Assembly: GCA_020341875.1 (NCBI GenBank)
Contig: CP070839.1
Location: forward strand, 386,057 to 391,834
Direction of reading: 5' to 3'
Length of the DNA: 5,778 nt
From: Candidatus Zixiibacteriota bacterium
GTDB taxonomy: Bacteria > Zixibacteria > MSB-5A5 > SM1-73
The notes beneath the pieces were generated by a model that worked only from the letters and a program-made list of their open reading frames with translations, did no database searches and was not told the DNA's origin. Positions 1 to 5,778 of the stretch are shown here, piece after piece. The position numbers and the translations under genes were made by a program. Each line of letters opens with the position of its first letter. Position 1 is the stretch's first letter.

Positions 1-681
1 GACTTCCTCGAAGTTGACAAAGAGTCTCGAAGCCCGGTCGTCGGCCAAGTTGTCTCGCTTCGATTCTTCCACGCGTCGAGCTTCAACACTTCCCGAAGAC
101 GGCAGGTCGTAGTTGATAATAATTCTCCCGGCGTCATAGTGAATCAGCCTGCCAGACCTAGGATGGTAGCTGAAAGGATAAAAGGAGACTGAAGCATAAG
201 AGTACTTCCGAAGAGTGCCCGACGCGGTGAGCTCTCCTCTCTTCTCCGGGTAAGCGTTATCCGAAGAGTAGACGAAGCCGTTGTTCAACCGCCACTCTTT
301 TCGCGTCTTCTCGACTAACTCGGGGAACTGGCGCGCATCAACTAACGGCATTATTTGTGGGGCTGCGGCGATTCTGTATGTGCCCGGCAATTCCGTGGCG
401 CCAAAGCTCTCGACCTCGATCGATTCTACTCTTGCGCCAGGAGGGAGGGCGATTAAGAAGTTCTTCGCCGGAAGCATCGGCTTGCCGGGAACGGTCAGGT
501 AACCAAACCCTTCCATTTCGATCCTCTGCCCTTCATCTGAATCGATGATCTGATATTCAGCGGAATACACGTCCATCGTCAAAACATTTGAGGCAATCGC
601 GGTAGGTGCTACGGCGAATACGGTAAGGGCGAAGCCGATCGCCAGGATCGTCGCACCTTCAAGGCACCTTCTCTTTATCAT
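1..681 (-). CDS. Third gingipain-like (C25) protease paralogue, N-terminal 227 residues only (cut by the window edge)
   Basis: The frame is open from the ATG at 681 to base 1, so the gene continues past the left edge. Residues 1-30 form a Sec signal peptide: basic start MIKRRC, hydrophobic stretch ILAIGFALTVFAVAP, and an AIA-S cleavage site. The rest is a pro-region matching both downstream-facing paralogues: EMEGFGYLTVPGKPMLPAKN, FLIALPPGARVES, GTLRKYSYASVSFYPFSYHP, and finally NLADDRASRLFVNFEEV. In the paralogues the catalytic domain starts about 20 residues later, so neither active-site residues nor a dockerin can be checked here. The start is supported by AAGGAG eight bases upstream and by signal-peptide length agreeing with the paralogues. 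The gene lies 52 bases after the preceding stop, probably in the same transcript. Being a C25 precursor is inferred from paralogy; the missing part could be broken. Confidence 0.87.
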   Translation of the reverse strand, partial: MIKRRCLEGATILAIGFALTVFAVAPTAIASNVLTMDVYSAEYQIIDSDEGQRIEMEGFGYLTVPGKPMLPAKNFLIALPPGARVESIEVESFGATELPGTYRIAAAPQIMPLVDARQFPELVEKTRKEWRLNNGFVYSSDNAYPEKRGELTASGTLRKYSYASVSFYPFSYHPRSGRLIHYDAGRIIINYDLPSSGSVEARRVEESKRDNLADDRASRLFVNFEEV

Positions 682-689
682 TTCTTTGT

Positions 690-695
690 CTCCTT
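690..695 (-). promoter_or_regulatory. Shine-Dalgarno site of the third paralogue
   Basis: AAGGAG on the minus strand, eight bases before the ATG at 681. It fixes the start of the partial gene. The rest of the 52-base gap (682-733) shows no hairpin with a T-run, so read-through from the preceding gene is likely. Confidence 0.7.
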
Positions 696-733
696 TATCT
701 AAAGATACGAACTTGCATCCAAAAGGTTACTCC

Positions 734-2944
734 TTAGCCCTCGCCGGGAGACGGTCCGCCCTTGAACAGGTAATTGATGAGATGCACCACGTCACCCAGG
801 TCAACGGTCTGGTCGGAGTTGACATCTCCGGCTTCCACCGGATCGGGAGCCGAGCCGTTTTTGTAGAGGTAGTTTATTAAGTAGACCACGTCCCCGATGT
901 CTACCGTACCGTCGCCATTGCAGTCTCCGCAGGTAACCTCGGAGATTCCCTCTCTTACAAGTGCGGGGTCGCCGTAAAGATTGTAGTCAAACATGTTCTT
1001 GTACTCGTAATAGTGATCCCATCCAAAGTTATCATGAGAGTAGAATTTGGAATTATAGAGGGCATCGCCCAGCTTTTCAGGCCCGCTGGGGCCGTCGATC
1101 ACGTGGTGATTGAACCAGTAGCACATCGACTCTGCGCCGCCTCCTGTCGGTGGATCAGCGATCGACACTGCCGCACCCCGCGTGGCGCTGAGCACCCCGA
1201 TGGAGGAACCGAATCCCGGCAGGGTCAGAAGATCAATTCCCAGATTGCCGATGGGATTTGCCTCCGGGTAGCCCACGTTGCAGGAGATGGCAAAAACGAT
1301 GGAAGGATGATCGTCATCTAAATTCGAGGTGACCAACCCGATGAACATATACGAGGACAACTCTGATGGATTCTGGGTTTCCGGAACGCCGTCCCCGTCA
1401 TCCCACACCCATACCGTCCGGGCCGCACCTGCGGGCCAGCCATGCCCGGACCAGTTTACCACTCCGTATTGACCATTTCGCCAGTCACTGGCGAACGCGT
1501 TCTCGCTCAGCACCCCCCAGGGATAGGAGGACGACACCAGCCCCGCATGTTCGCAGTAGTGGCTAATGGTCCACCCGCTCATCAGGTCGGTTTCGATCAC
1601 GTCCAAGCAGCGGGGACCGTCAATAAAGGGGTCTCCACTGTGATCCTGGTTCTCAAAAAACAGGATGGCGCCAGCGTGCAGAGCGTTATTCTTCCAGGGG
1701 CCGGCGTCCTGTTCAAAGGTGACCAGTTTATTCAGTGTGTAGGTTATCCGGTCTGCGTCGCTTGTGGGAATCCTGCCCACGGAGACCTCGGCTAAAAAAT
1801 CCACGTTGTCTTGAGTGTACTCGCCGCAGTAGCCATCGCCGTCTGAATCCCAGGAGGCAGCATCCGGAGAGGATAGATCTGCATAATAGTAATCCGTAGG
1901 CGTTTCACCGCCGTAGGTATAAGGGTCGTACGGGTAAAACGAATGGTTCCACGGGTCAACGAAGCAGTAGCGCATGGGGATAGTCTCGCAGTCGCCGACT
2001 AAGAGGACATATTCGATGCCCCACGGAATGTAGTTGTATCTGAGGAAGTTGCGAATCTTCTCCGCCAGATCAGCCCCAGCTTGGCCTGCTATCTCAGGGT
2101 CGGTGGTGAACAGAGTTCTCACATTGTACCCCAGAGAGGCTTTCCAATCCAGGAAGTTCGAGGCGACGATGGCACTTTGAAGCACAGTGGTGGTGATAAT
2201 AACATAATCATGCGTCTGCGCTGAGTTGACAGGTTTGGACCCTGTGGGTTGGTAAAGCTCCTTTATCGACTCATAGTTGACAAATAGCCTCGACGCTTTC
2301 TCATCAGCCAACTCGTCCCACTTCATTTCGTCGACACGCTGAGCTTCCGCCGTGCCAGGAGAAGGCAAGTCGTAAGTCACGTTGATCTGTGCGGCGTGGC
2401 AGTGTATCAGTCGGCCCGAGAGCGGATAGTAGCTGAAAGGGTAGAAGGAGGCAGAAACATATGAGTACTTCCTCAGAGTACCGGAACTCTTCAGTCTTCC
2501 TGCCACAGCGGGATAAGGTTGATCTGTAGTATAGACTGACTGGTTATTCTTTCGCCACTCGCGCCGCAGCTCCTCCAAGAGTTCCTGGTATTGCGGTGTG
2601 TCGGCTAACGGCAGAATCGGCGGGCTGGGCACGATTCGATAATCTCCCGGTAACTGCTCAGCCCGGAGGCCTTCGACCTCCACAGACTGAACTCTGGCTC
2701 CAGGTGGCAGCGCAATCAGGAAGTTCCTGGAAGGTAGCATGGGCTTGCCCGGAACCATCAGGTAACCGAATCCTTCCATCTCGATCACCTGTTCGGTGCC
2801 CTTATCGACAATCTGATAGCGTCCAGCGCTCACCTCTATGGTCAGAATGTCGGATGCAGCTGCGGTCGTAGCCAGGGCAAAAGGCACAAGCACGAGCATC
2901 ACCGCAATCGTCACATTATGTTTCAAGCTGTTTCCCCTGCTCAT
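734..2944 (-). CDS. Secreted gingipain-like cysteine peptidase (family C25) with C-terminal dockerin-like module, paralogue 2
   Basis: Predicted exported endopeptidase precursor of 736 residues. Residues 1-30 are a signal peptide (hydrophobic VTIAVMLVLVPFALATTAAA). Residues 33 to about 240 are a C25-type pro-region (GFGYLMVPGKPMLP, FLIALPPGARV, GTLRKYSYVSASFYPFSYYP). The catalytic domain begins at HDYVIITT (245) and continues with EYVLLVGD (to 318), DSDGDGY (366) and AEVSVGRIPT (385). His501 in NWSGHGW and Cys555 in AISCNVGY sit where gingipains carry their His/Cys pair. Residues 673-729 are two dockerin-like repeats: GDCNGDGTVDIGD, then GDVNSDQTVDLGD with Gln for the usual Gly. An in-frame TTG at 2965, with AAGGAG nine bases upstream, would add seven residues. 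I chose the ATG at 2944 because AAAGGA lies seven bases before it and signal-peptide length then equals that of the neighbouring paralogue. Substrate specificity cannot be read from the sequence. Confidence 0.93.
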   Translation of the reverse strand: MSRGNSLKHNVTIAVMLVLVPFALATTAAASDILTIEVSAGRYQIVDKGTEQVIEMEGFGYLMVPGKPMLPSRNFLIALPPGARVQSVEVEGLRAEQLPGDYRIVPSPPILPLADTPQYQELLEELRREWRKNNQSVYTTDQPYPAVAGRLKSSGTLRKYSYVSASFYPFSYYPLSGRLIHCHAAQINVTYDLPSPGTAEAQRVDEMKWDELADEKASRLFVNYESIKELYQPTGSKPVNSAQTHDYVIITTTVLQSAIVASNFLDWKASLGYNVRTLFTTDPEIAGQAGADLAEKIRNFLRYNYIPWGIEYVLLVGDCETIPMRYCFVDPWNHSFYPYDPYTYGGETPTDYYYADLSSPDAASWDSDGDGYCGEYTQDNVDFLAEVSVGRIPTSDADRITYTLNKLVTFEQDAGPWKNNALHAGAILFFENQDHSGDPFIDGPRCLDVIETDLMSGWTISHYCEHAGLVSSSYPWGVLSENAFASDWRNGQYGVVNWSGHGWPAGAARTVWVWDDGDGVPETQNPSELSSYMFIGLVTSNLDDDHPSIVFAISCNVGYPEANPIGNLGIDLLTLPGFGSSIGVLSATRGAAVSIADPPTGGGAESMCYWFNHHVIDGPSGPEKLGDALYNSKFYSHDNFGWDHYYEYKNMFDYNLYGDPALVREGISEVTCGDCNGDGTVDIGDVVYLINYLYKNGSAPDPVEAGDVNSDQTVDLGDVVHLINYLFKGGPSPGEG
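758..928 (-). other. Dockerin-like module of paralogue 2 (two Ca-loop repeats)
   Basis: Codes for residues 673-729 of the peptidase. Each repeat has Asp/Asn at loop positions 1, 3, 5, 9 and 12 (DCNGDGTVDIGD and DVNSDQTVDLGD), followed by a hydrophobic helix (VVYLINYLYK, VVHLINYLFK). Type I dockerins bind Ca with this pattern and dock onto cohesins. In FCB-type bacteria such tails occur on many exported proteins and their partner is often unknown. The second loop has Gln at position 6, usually Gly. The protein ends SPGEG just after it. Confidence 0.85.
1992..2062. repeat. 71-base near-identical block in paralogue 2 (copy of 4230-4300)
   Basis: This block matches 4230-4300 at 67 of 71 bases, with exact runs of 23 and 26 bases at a constant offset of 2238. 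It codes for part of the catalytic domain ending in EYVLLVGD. It is the most strongly conserved DNA I found between the two complete peptidase genes and reflects tandem duplication. Confidence 0.8.
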
Positions 2945-2951
2945 ATTTCTG

Positions 2952-2957
2952 TCCTTT
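2952..2957 (-). promoter_or_regulatory. Shine-Dalgarno site deciding the start of paralogue 2
   Basis: AAAGGA on the minus strand, seven bases before the ATG at 2944. A competing AAGGAG at 2975-2980 lies nine bases before the in-frame TTG at 2963-2965. Both are usable. ATG is the stronger start codon and gives the signal-peptide length seen in the neighbouring paralogue. The TTG form would only add MDRKDRN to the charged N-terminus. Confidence 0.6.
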
Positions 2958-2995
2958 CGATCCAAGAATACGATCTCCTTCTGAACACTCTATGC

Positions 2996-5182
2996 TCAAC
3001 AGCCACCAGGGGGAGAACCCTGCTTATAGAGGTAATTAATCAGATAAACGACGTCCCCAAGGTCAACCGTGGTATCGCAGTTGCAGTCTCCAGCCTCCAC
3101 CGGTTCCGGGGCAGAGCCGCTCTTGTAGAGATAGTTCACCAGAAACACCACGTCTCCAACGTCTACTGTGCCATCGCCGTTGCAGTCACCGCGGGTAAAT
3201 GCCGAGATTCCCTCTTGGACCAGTGATGGATCGCCATAGAGGTTGTAGCCGAATAGGTTCCAGTATTCAGCGAAGTGGTTCCAGGTGTAGTTCTGGATGA
3301 AGAAGAGTTCGGAATCGTAGAGGGCATCGCCAACCCTTTCTGCTCCCGAGGGGCCATCGATTAGGAAACGATTGAATTCATAACAGAGCAGTTCTCCGTC
3401 GCCCTTAGATACCCAGACTACACGGGTGCCGCTCAGAACCCCGACCGAGGCGCCATACGACGGCTTGGTCAAAAGATCGATCCCCATGTTGCCCCAGGCA
3501 TTCGGTTCCGGATAGCCCACCAGGCAGGAGACGGCGTACACGATGGATGGGTAATCGTCGTCCAGGTTGGATGTGGTGTTGATCATATCGGGCCACGACA
3601 TCTCGCCTCCTTCTGGAACACCGTCTCCATCGTCCCAAGCCCAGACCTTCCGGGCCACCCGGTTCGACCAGCCGTGAGCAGACCAGTTTACCACCCCGTA
3701 CTGGCCGTTCCGCCAGTCACCGATGAAGGCGGCTTCGGTCAACGCAGGCCAGTCATAGGCAGAAGCCTGAAGACCTCCTTGCTCGCTGTAGTGGCTTATG
3801 GTCCAACCGCTCATAAGGTCGGTCTCGATTGAATCCAGGATGGCGGCGCCGTCACTCAATTCCCGGCCGCCGTAATCTTCGTTCTCAAAATAGGCTATGG
3901 CACCGGCATGCAGAACCTGCTGCTTCCAGGCCCCGGTGTCCTGCTCGAAAGCCACCAGCTTGTTGAGGGCGTAAGTGATGCGGGAGCCGATGCTGGTGGG
4001 AATGCGGCCGACGTAAACCTCGGCTAGGAAGTCGGGATCGTCCTGCCGGTATTCACCGCAGTAACCGTCGCCGTCCGAATCCCAGGTGGTTGCATCTGGA
4101 CCGGACAGATCCGCATAGTAATAATCGGTGGGCACGTCGCCGGCCCACGGCCAGGCCGACGGGTCGCCGGCTCCGTTCAGGTGGTTTGTGGGGTCCGGGT
4201 AACAGTAGCGCATGGGTATGGTGGCATGATCGCCGACTAAGAGGACATATTCCATGCCCCAGGAAATGTAGTTATATCTGAGGAAGTTGCGAATCTTCTC
4301 AGGGAGATCGGCACCGGCCTGACCGGCTATCTCGGCGTCGGTGGTCAAGACGATCCTGACGTTATATCCCAAAGAGGTCTTCCAGTTCAGAAAATTGGAG
4401 GCAACGATAGAGCTCTGAAGGGCGCTGGTCGTGATGATCACATAGTCATGCGTCTGCGATGAGGTTCCGGATCGTGGCCCCGTTGGCTGATACAACCCCT
4501 TCATCTCCTCATAGTTCACGAATAGCCTTGCTGCCCTTTCATCTGCCAGGTTGTCCCGCTTCATCTCCTCCACCATCGTAGCTTCTTCTGTGCCCGGAGA
4601 AGGCAACTGATACTCGACGCTAATCTGCGCAGCCGGGTAGTGTATCAGTCGGCCCGATTGTGGATGGTACCTGAAAGGATAGAAGGAGACTGATGCGTAG
4701 GAGTATTTTCGCAGAGTACCCGAACCTTCAAGCTCTCCGCGCTCCCTCGGATAGGCTTGGTCGGACGAGTAGGTGGCCTGGTTGTTATCTTCCCACCCGC
4801 GCTCTAATCGTTCGATGAATTCCCGACCTTGCCCAAGGTCGGTCATAGGCCGTATGAGTGGAGTCGGCCCGATTCGGTATGTGCCAGGCAGTTGCTCTGA
4901 GACGATGCCCTTGACCTCCGCAGACAGAACTCTGGCGCCAGGCGGCAGAGCAATCAGGAAGCTTTTGGCGGGAAGCATCGGCTTTCCCGGATCCATCAAA
5001 TAGCCGAATCCTTCCATCTCGATAAGTTGGCCCTGATCACGGTCGACGGTTTGATACTCTCCGGCATCCACCTCTACAGTCAGAACATCAGCGGCGAGTG
5101 ACAACGAAGCGACGACCAAGACCATAATCATGGCAAGTAAGCCACCGGCCAGAAGGTTTGCAGACGGGTTGATTATACGCAT
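2996..5182 (-). CDS. Secreted gingipain-like cysteine peptidase (family C25) with C-terminal dockerin-like module, paralogue 1
   Basis: Predicted exported endopeptidase precursor of 728 residues. Residues 1-31 are a signal peptide (LLAGGLLAMIMVLVVASLSLA-A). Residues 32 to about 240 are the C25-type pro-region. The catalytic domain runs from HDYVIITT (245) to roughly 650, with EYVLLVGD (to 318), DSDGDGY (368) and AEVYVGRIPT (387). The presumed catalytic pair is His503 in NWSAHGW, where Ala replaces the Gly of the usual GHG, and Cys553 in AVSCLVGY. Residues 665-722 are two dockerin-like repeats, and the last residue is Cys (PPGGC). Over residues 245-318 it matches paralogue 2 at 62 of 74 positions without a gap. 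The ATG is preceded by AAGGAGG ten bases upstream. It follows the SBBP/dockerin gene by 92 bases and precedes the next peptidase by 51. C25 membership is firm; cleavage specificity and activity are inferred. Confidence 0.94.
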   Translation of the reverse strand: MRIINPSANLLAGGLLAMIMVLVVASLSLAADVLTVEVDAGEYQTVDRDQGQLIEMEGFGYLMDPGKPMLPAKSFLIALPPGARVLSAEVKGIVSEQLPGTYRIGPTPLIRPMTDLGQGREFIERLERGWEDNNQATYSSDQAYPRERGELEGSGTLRKYSYASVSFYPFRYHPQSGRLIHYPAAQISVEYQLPSPGTEEATMVEEMKRDNLADERAARLFVNYEEMKGLYQPTGPRSGTSSQTHDYVIITTSALQSSIVASNFLNWKTSLGYNVRIVLTTDAEIAGQAGADLPEKIRNFLRYNYISWGMEYVLLVGDHATIPMRYCYPDPTNHLNGAGDPSAWPWAGDVPTDYYYADLSGPDATTWDSDGDGYCGEYRQDDPDFLAEVYVGRIPTSIGSRITYALNKLVAFEQDTGAWKQQVLHAGAIAYFENEDYGGRELSDGAAILDSIETDLMSGWTISHYSEQGGLQASAYDWPALTEAAFIGDWRNGQYGVVNWSAHGWSNRVARKVWAWDDGDGVPEGGEMSWPDMINTTSNLDDDYPSIVYAVSCLVGYPEPNAWGNMGIDLLTKPSYGASVGVLSGTRVVWVSKGDGELLCYEFNRFLIDGPSGAERVGDALYDSELFFIQNYTWNHFAEYWNLFGYNLYGDPSLVQEGISAFTRGDCNGDGTVDVGDVVFLVNYLYKSGSAPEPVEAGDCNCDTTVDLGDVVYLINYLYKQGSPPGGC
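3017..3190 (-). other. Dockerin-like module of paralogue 1 (two Ca-loop repeats)
   Basis: Codes for residues 665-722: GDCNGDGTVDVGD with helix VVFLVNYLYK, then GDCNCDTTVDLGD with helix VVYLINYLYK. Asp/Asn are present at loop positions 1, 3, 5, 9 and 12 of both. The second loop has Thr at position 6, usually Gly. The linker between repeats, SGSAPEPVEA, is nearly the same in the other genes of this window. Three Cys occur in the two loops. Confidence 0.85.
4230..4300. repeat. 71-base near-identical block in paralogue 1 (copy of 1992-2062)
   Basis: This is the partner of the block at 1992-2062, in the same orientation and with four differences. Recombination between the copies would delete or add one peptidase gene unit of about 2.2 kb. 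Confidence 0.8.
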
Positions 5183-5274
5183 TGTCCTCTTTCCTCCTTA
5201 CCCTATATGTAAGATAACCGTTTTTCAGAAAAAACAACCAAATTCTTTGTGCCCCGGGCATCCGGCCGCTTCCA
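5183..5274 (-). other. 92-base gap before the peptidase array, holding the ribosome binding site and two weak inverted repeats
   Basis: This is the longest non-coding stretch in the window and the best candidate site for an extra promoter. AAGGAGG (5193-5199) is the ribosome binding site of the first peptidase. An AT-rich inverted repeat at 5220-5235 (six-base arms GTTTTT/AAAAAC, four-base loop) and a five-base inverted repeat at 5197-5213 (CTTAC/GTAAG) are visible. The second overlaps the ribosome binding site by three bases. I found no convincing -35/-10 pair or Bacteroidota-type TAnnTTTG box, and no GC-rich hairpin directly followed by T residues. A promoter is therefore possible but not shown. 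Confidence 0.4.
5193..5199 (-). promoter_or_regulatory. Shine-Dalgarno site of paralogue 1
   Basis: AAGGAGG on the minus strand, ten bases before the ATG at 5182. The spacing is slightly long, but the seven-base match is strong and no other start codon places the signal peptide as well. Confidence 0.7.
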
Positions 5275-5778
5275 TCAACAAGCAGGTGCAGGGCCATTCC
5301 TGTAAAGATAGTTGATCAAATAGACCACATCTCCCACCTCGACCGTACCATCGCAATTGCAGTCTCCGGCTCGCACAGGCTCGGGCGCAGGCCCGCTCTT
5401 GTAGAGATCGTTGATCAAATGAACTACGTCTCCAAGATCTATCGCGCCATCAGCGTTTGCGTCGCCACGCAGACTCTGGACATACTTTACGGTCACGTAG
5501 TCTTCGGCAGCCCCGCTGCCGTAGGAATGTCCTGTTACATAAACATTGCCGAAACCGTCTACGGATAGGGCAGAGGCCCAGTCATCGCCACTTTCCGGAC
5601 CATTATATCTGGCAAACCAGGCAACATTTCCGTCGGAATCATACTTTATTGTGGCATAGTCAAAATCCGTCGCGCTCGAGCTGTATCCTGTTACGTACAT
5701 GTTGCCGTCTTTGTCCAAGGCTAAGTCTTGGGCGCAATCACCTCCGTCTGGTGAGCCTCCGTATCTTCTTACCCAGGC
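5275..5778 (-). CDS. SBBP-type beta-propeller repeat protein with C-terminal dockerin-like module (C-terminal 167 residues; start lies beyond the window)
   Basis: The frame is open from the right edge to TGA at 5277-5275; an internal TTG or ATG start would cut a repeat, so the gene surely begins outside. Visible residues 2-53 and 54-99 are two repeats of about 50 residues with the SBBP pattern: W..RY.G....GDD.A..L..D..GN.YVTG.S.....DY.T.KY. Such repeats form blades of exported beta-propellers and usually occur in longer series, so more should lie upstream. Residues 105-161 are two dockerin-like repeats, GDANADGAIDLGD and GDCNCDGTVEVGD, the latter with Glu at loop position 9. The protein ends PAPAC. 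Its role is not known; it is probably a surface or secreted binding or structural protein. The shared dockerin and 92-base spacing link it to the peptidases, but it may be a separate transcription unit. Confidence 0.88.
   Translation of the reverse strand, partial: AWVRRYGGSPDGGDCAQDLALDKDGNMYVTGYSSSATDFDYATIKYDSDGNVAWFARYNGPESGDDWASALSVDGFGNVYVTGHSYGSGAAEDYVTVKYVQSLRGDANADGAIDLGDVVHLINDLYKSGPAPEPVRAGDCNCDGTVEVGDVVYLINYLYRNGPAPAC
5296..5466 (-). other. Dockerin-like module of the SBBP protein (two Ca-loop repeats)
   Basis: Codes for visible residues 105-161. Loop one, DANADGAIDLGD, has all five Asp/Asn positions. Loop two, DCNCDGTVEVGD, has Glu at position 9. The helices VVHLINDLYK and VVYLINYLYR and the linker SGPAPEPVRA closely match those of the peptidase dockerins, so one module has been attached to unrelated N-terminal domains. 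Confidence 0.85.

Noticed and set aside
682..733. TATCTTTA resembling the Bacteroidota -7 box before the third paralogue
   Set aside because: The only TTTG upstream is about 12 bases away instead of 19-21, and a start there would leave almost no leader before the ATG.
1013..1795. Plus-strand open frames of 102 and 117 codons inside paralogue 2
   Set aside because: They lie antisense to a conserved peptidase frame, overlap each other's region in different frames, resemble no family, and have no ribosome binding site that I can see.
2918..3226. Plus-strand open frame of 102 codons crossing the gap between the two peptidases
   Set aside because: Most of it is the reverse of dockerin and signal-peptide codons. 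Its protein is the antisense reading of the Ca-loop repeats.
3405..3638. Minus-strand open frame of 77 codons inside paralogue 1
   Set aside because: It is an out-of-frame shadow of the catalytic domain, with an Arg-rich, low-complexity translation.
5229..5274. Possible intrinsic terminator after the SBBP/dockerin gene (GC-rich stretch, then six T residues)
   Set aside because: The best stem is only four base pairs (CCGG/CCGG) and the T-run is more than ten bases away, so it does not form a normal terminator.
5275..5718. Complete short gene starting at the TTG at 5718
   Set aside because: The frame stays open to the window edge with a matching SBBP half-repeat upstream, so the TTG is an internal Leu codon.

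Overview
All four genes lie on the minus strand and read right to left, in the order: (A) the C-terminal part of an SBBP beta-propeller/dockerin protein (right edge to 5275), (B) a complete gingipain-type cysteine peptidase (5182-2996), (C) a second complete peptidase (2944-734), and (D) the N-terminal 227 residues of a third copy, cut by the left edge (681-1). Gaps are 92, 51 and 52 bases. The spacing, shared strand and lack of a convincing terminator suggest co-transcription, at least of B, C and D. No RNA gene, IS element, CRISPR array or tRNA was seen. Non-coding space is limited to the three short gaps.

B and C share one design: Sec signal peptide, long pro-region, peptidase family C25 (gingipain, caspase-like fold) catalytic domain with a visible His/Cys pair, and a C-terminal two-repeat dockerin-like module with Ca-loop residues. 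D matches them over its signal peptide and most of its pro-region, so the locus is a tandem array of at least three paralogues. A carries the same dockerin module behind propeller repeats. The proteins are therefore probably exported and handled or docked through a common C-terminal tag.

The dockerin style (GDCNGDGTVD.GDVVYLINYLYK.G.AP, twice), C25 peptidases and SBBP repeats on moderately GC-rich DNA fit an uncultivated FCB-type bacterium such as Candidatus Zixibacteria or a neighbouring candidate phylum. That assignment is inferred from protein style, not from a marker gene.

The points most worth a second look are: the tandem gingipain-dockerin array; an Arg-versus-Lys difference at one aligned position before the catalytic domain, which recalls the RgpB/Kgp split; variable loops between highly conserved catalytic blocks; dockerins with no cohesin in view; and a near-identical DNA block shared by B and C.
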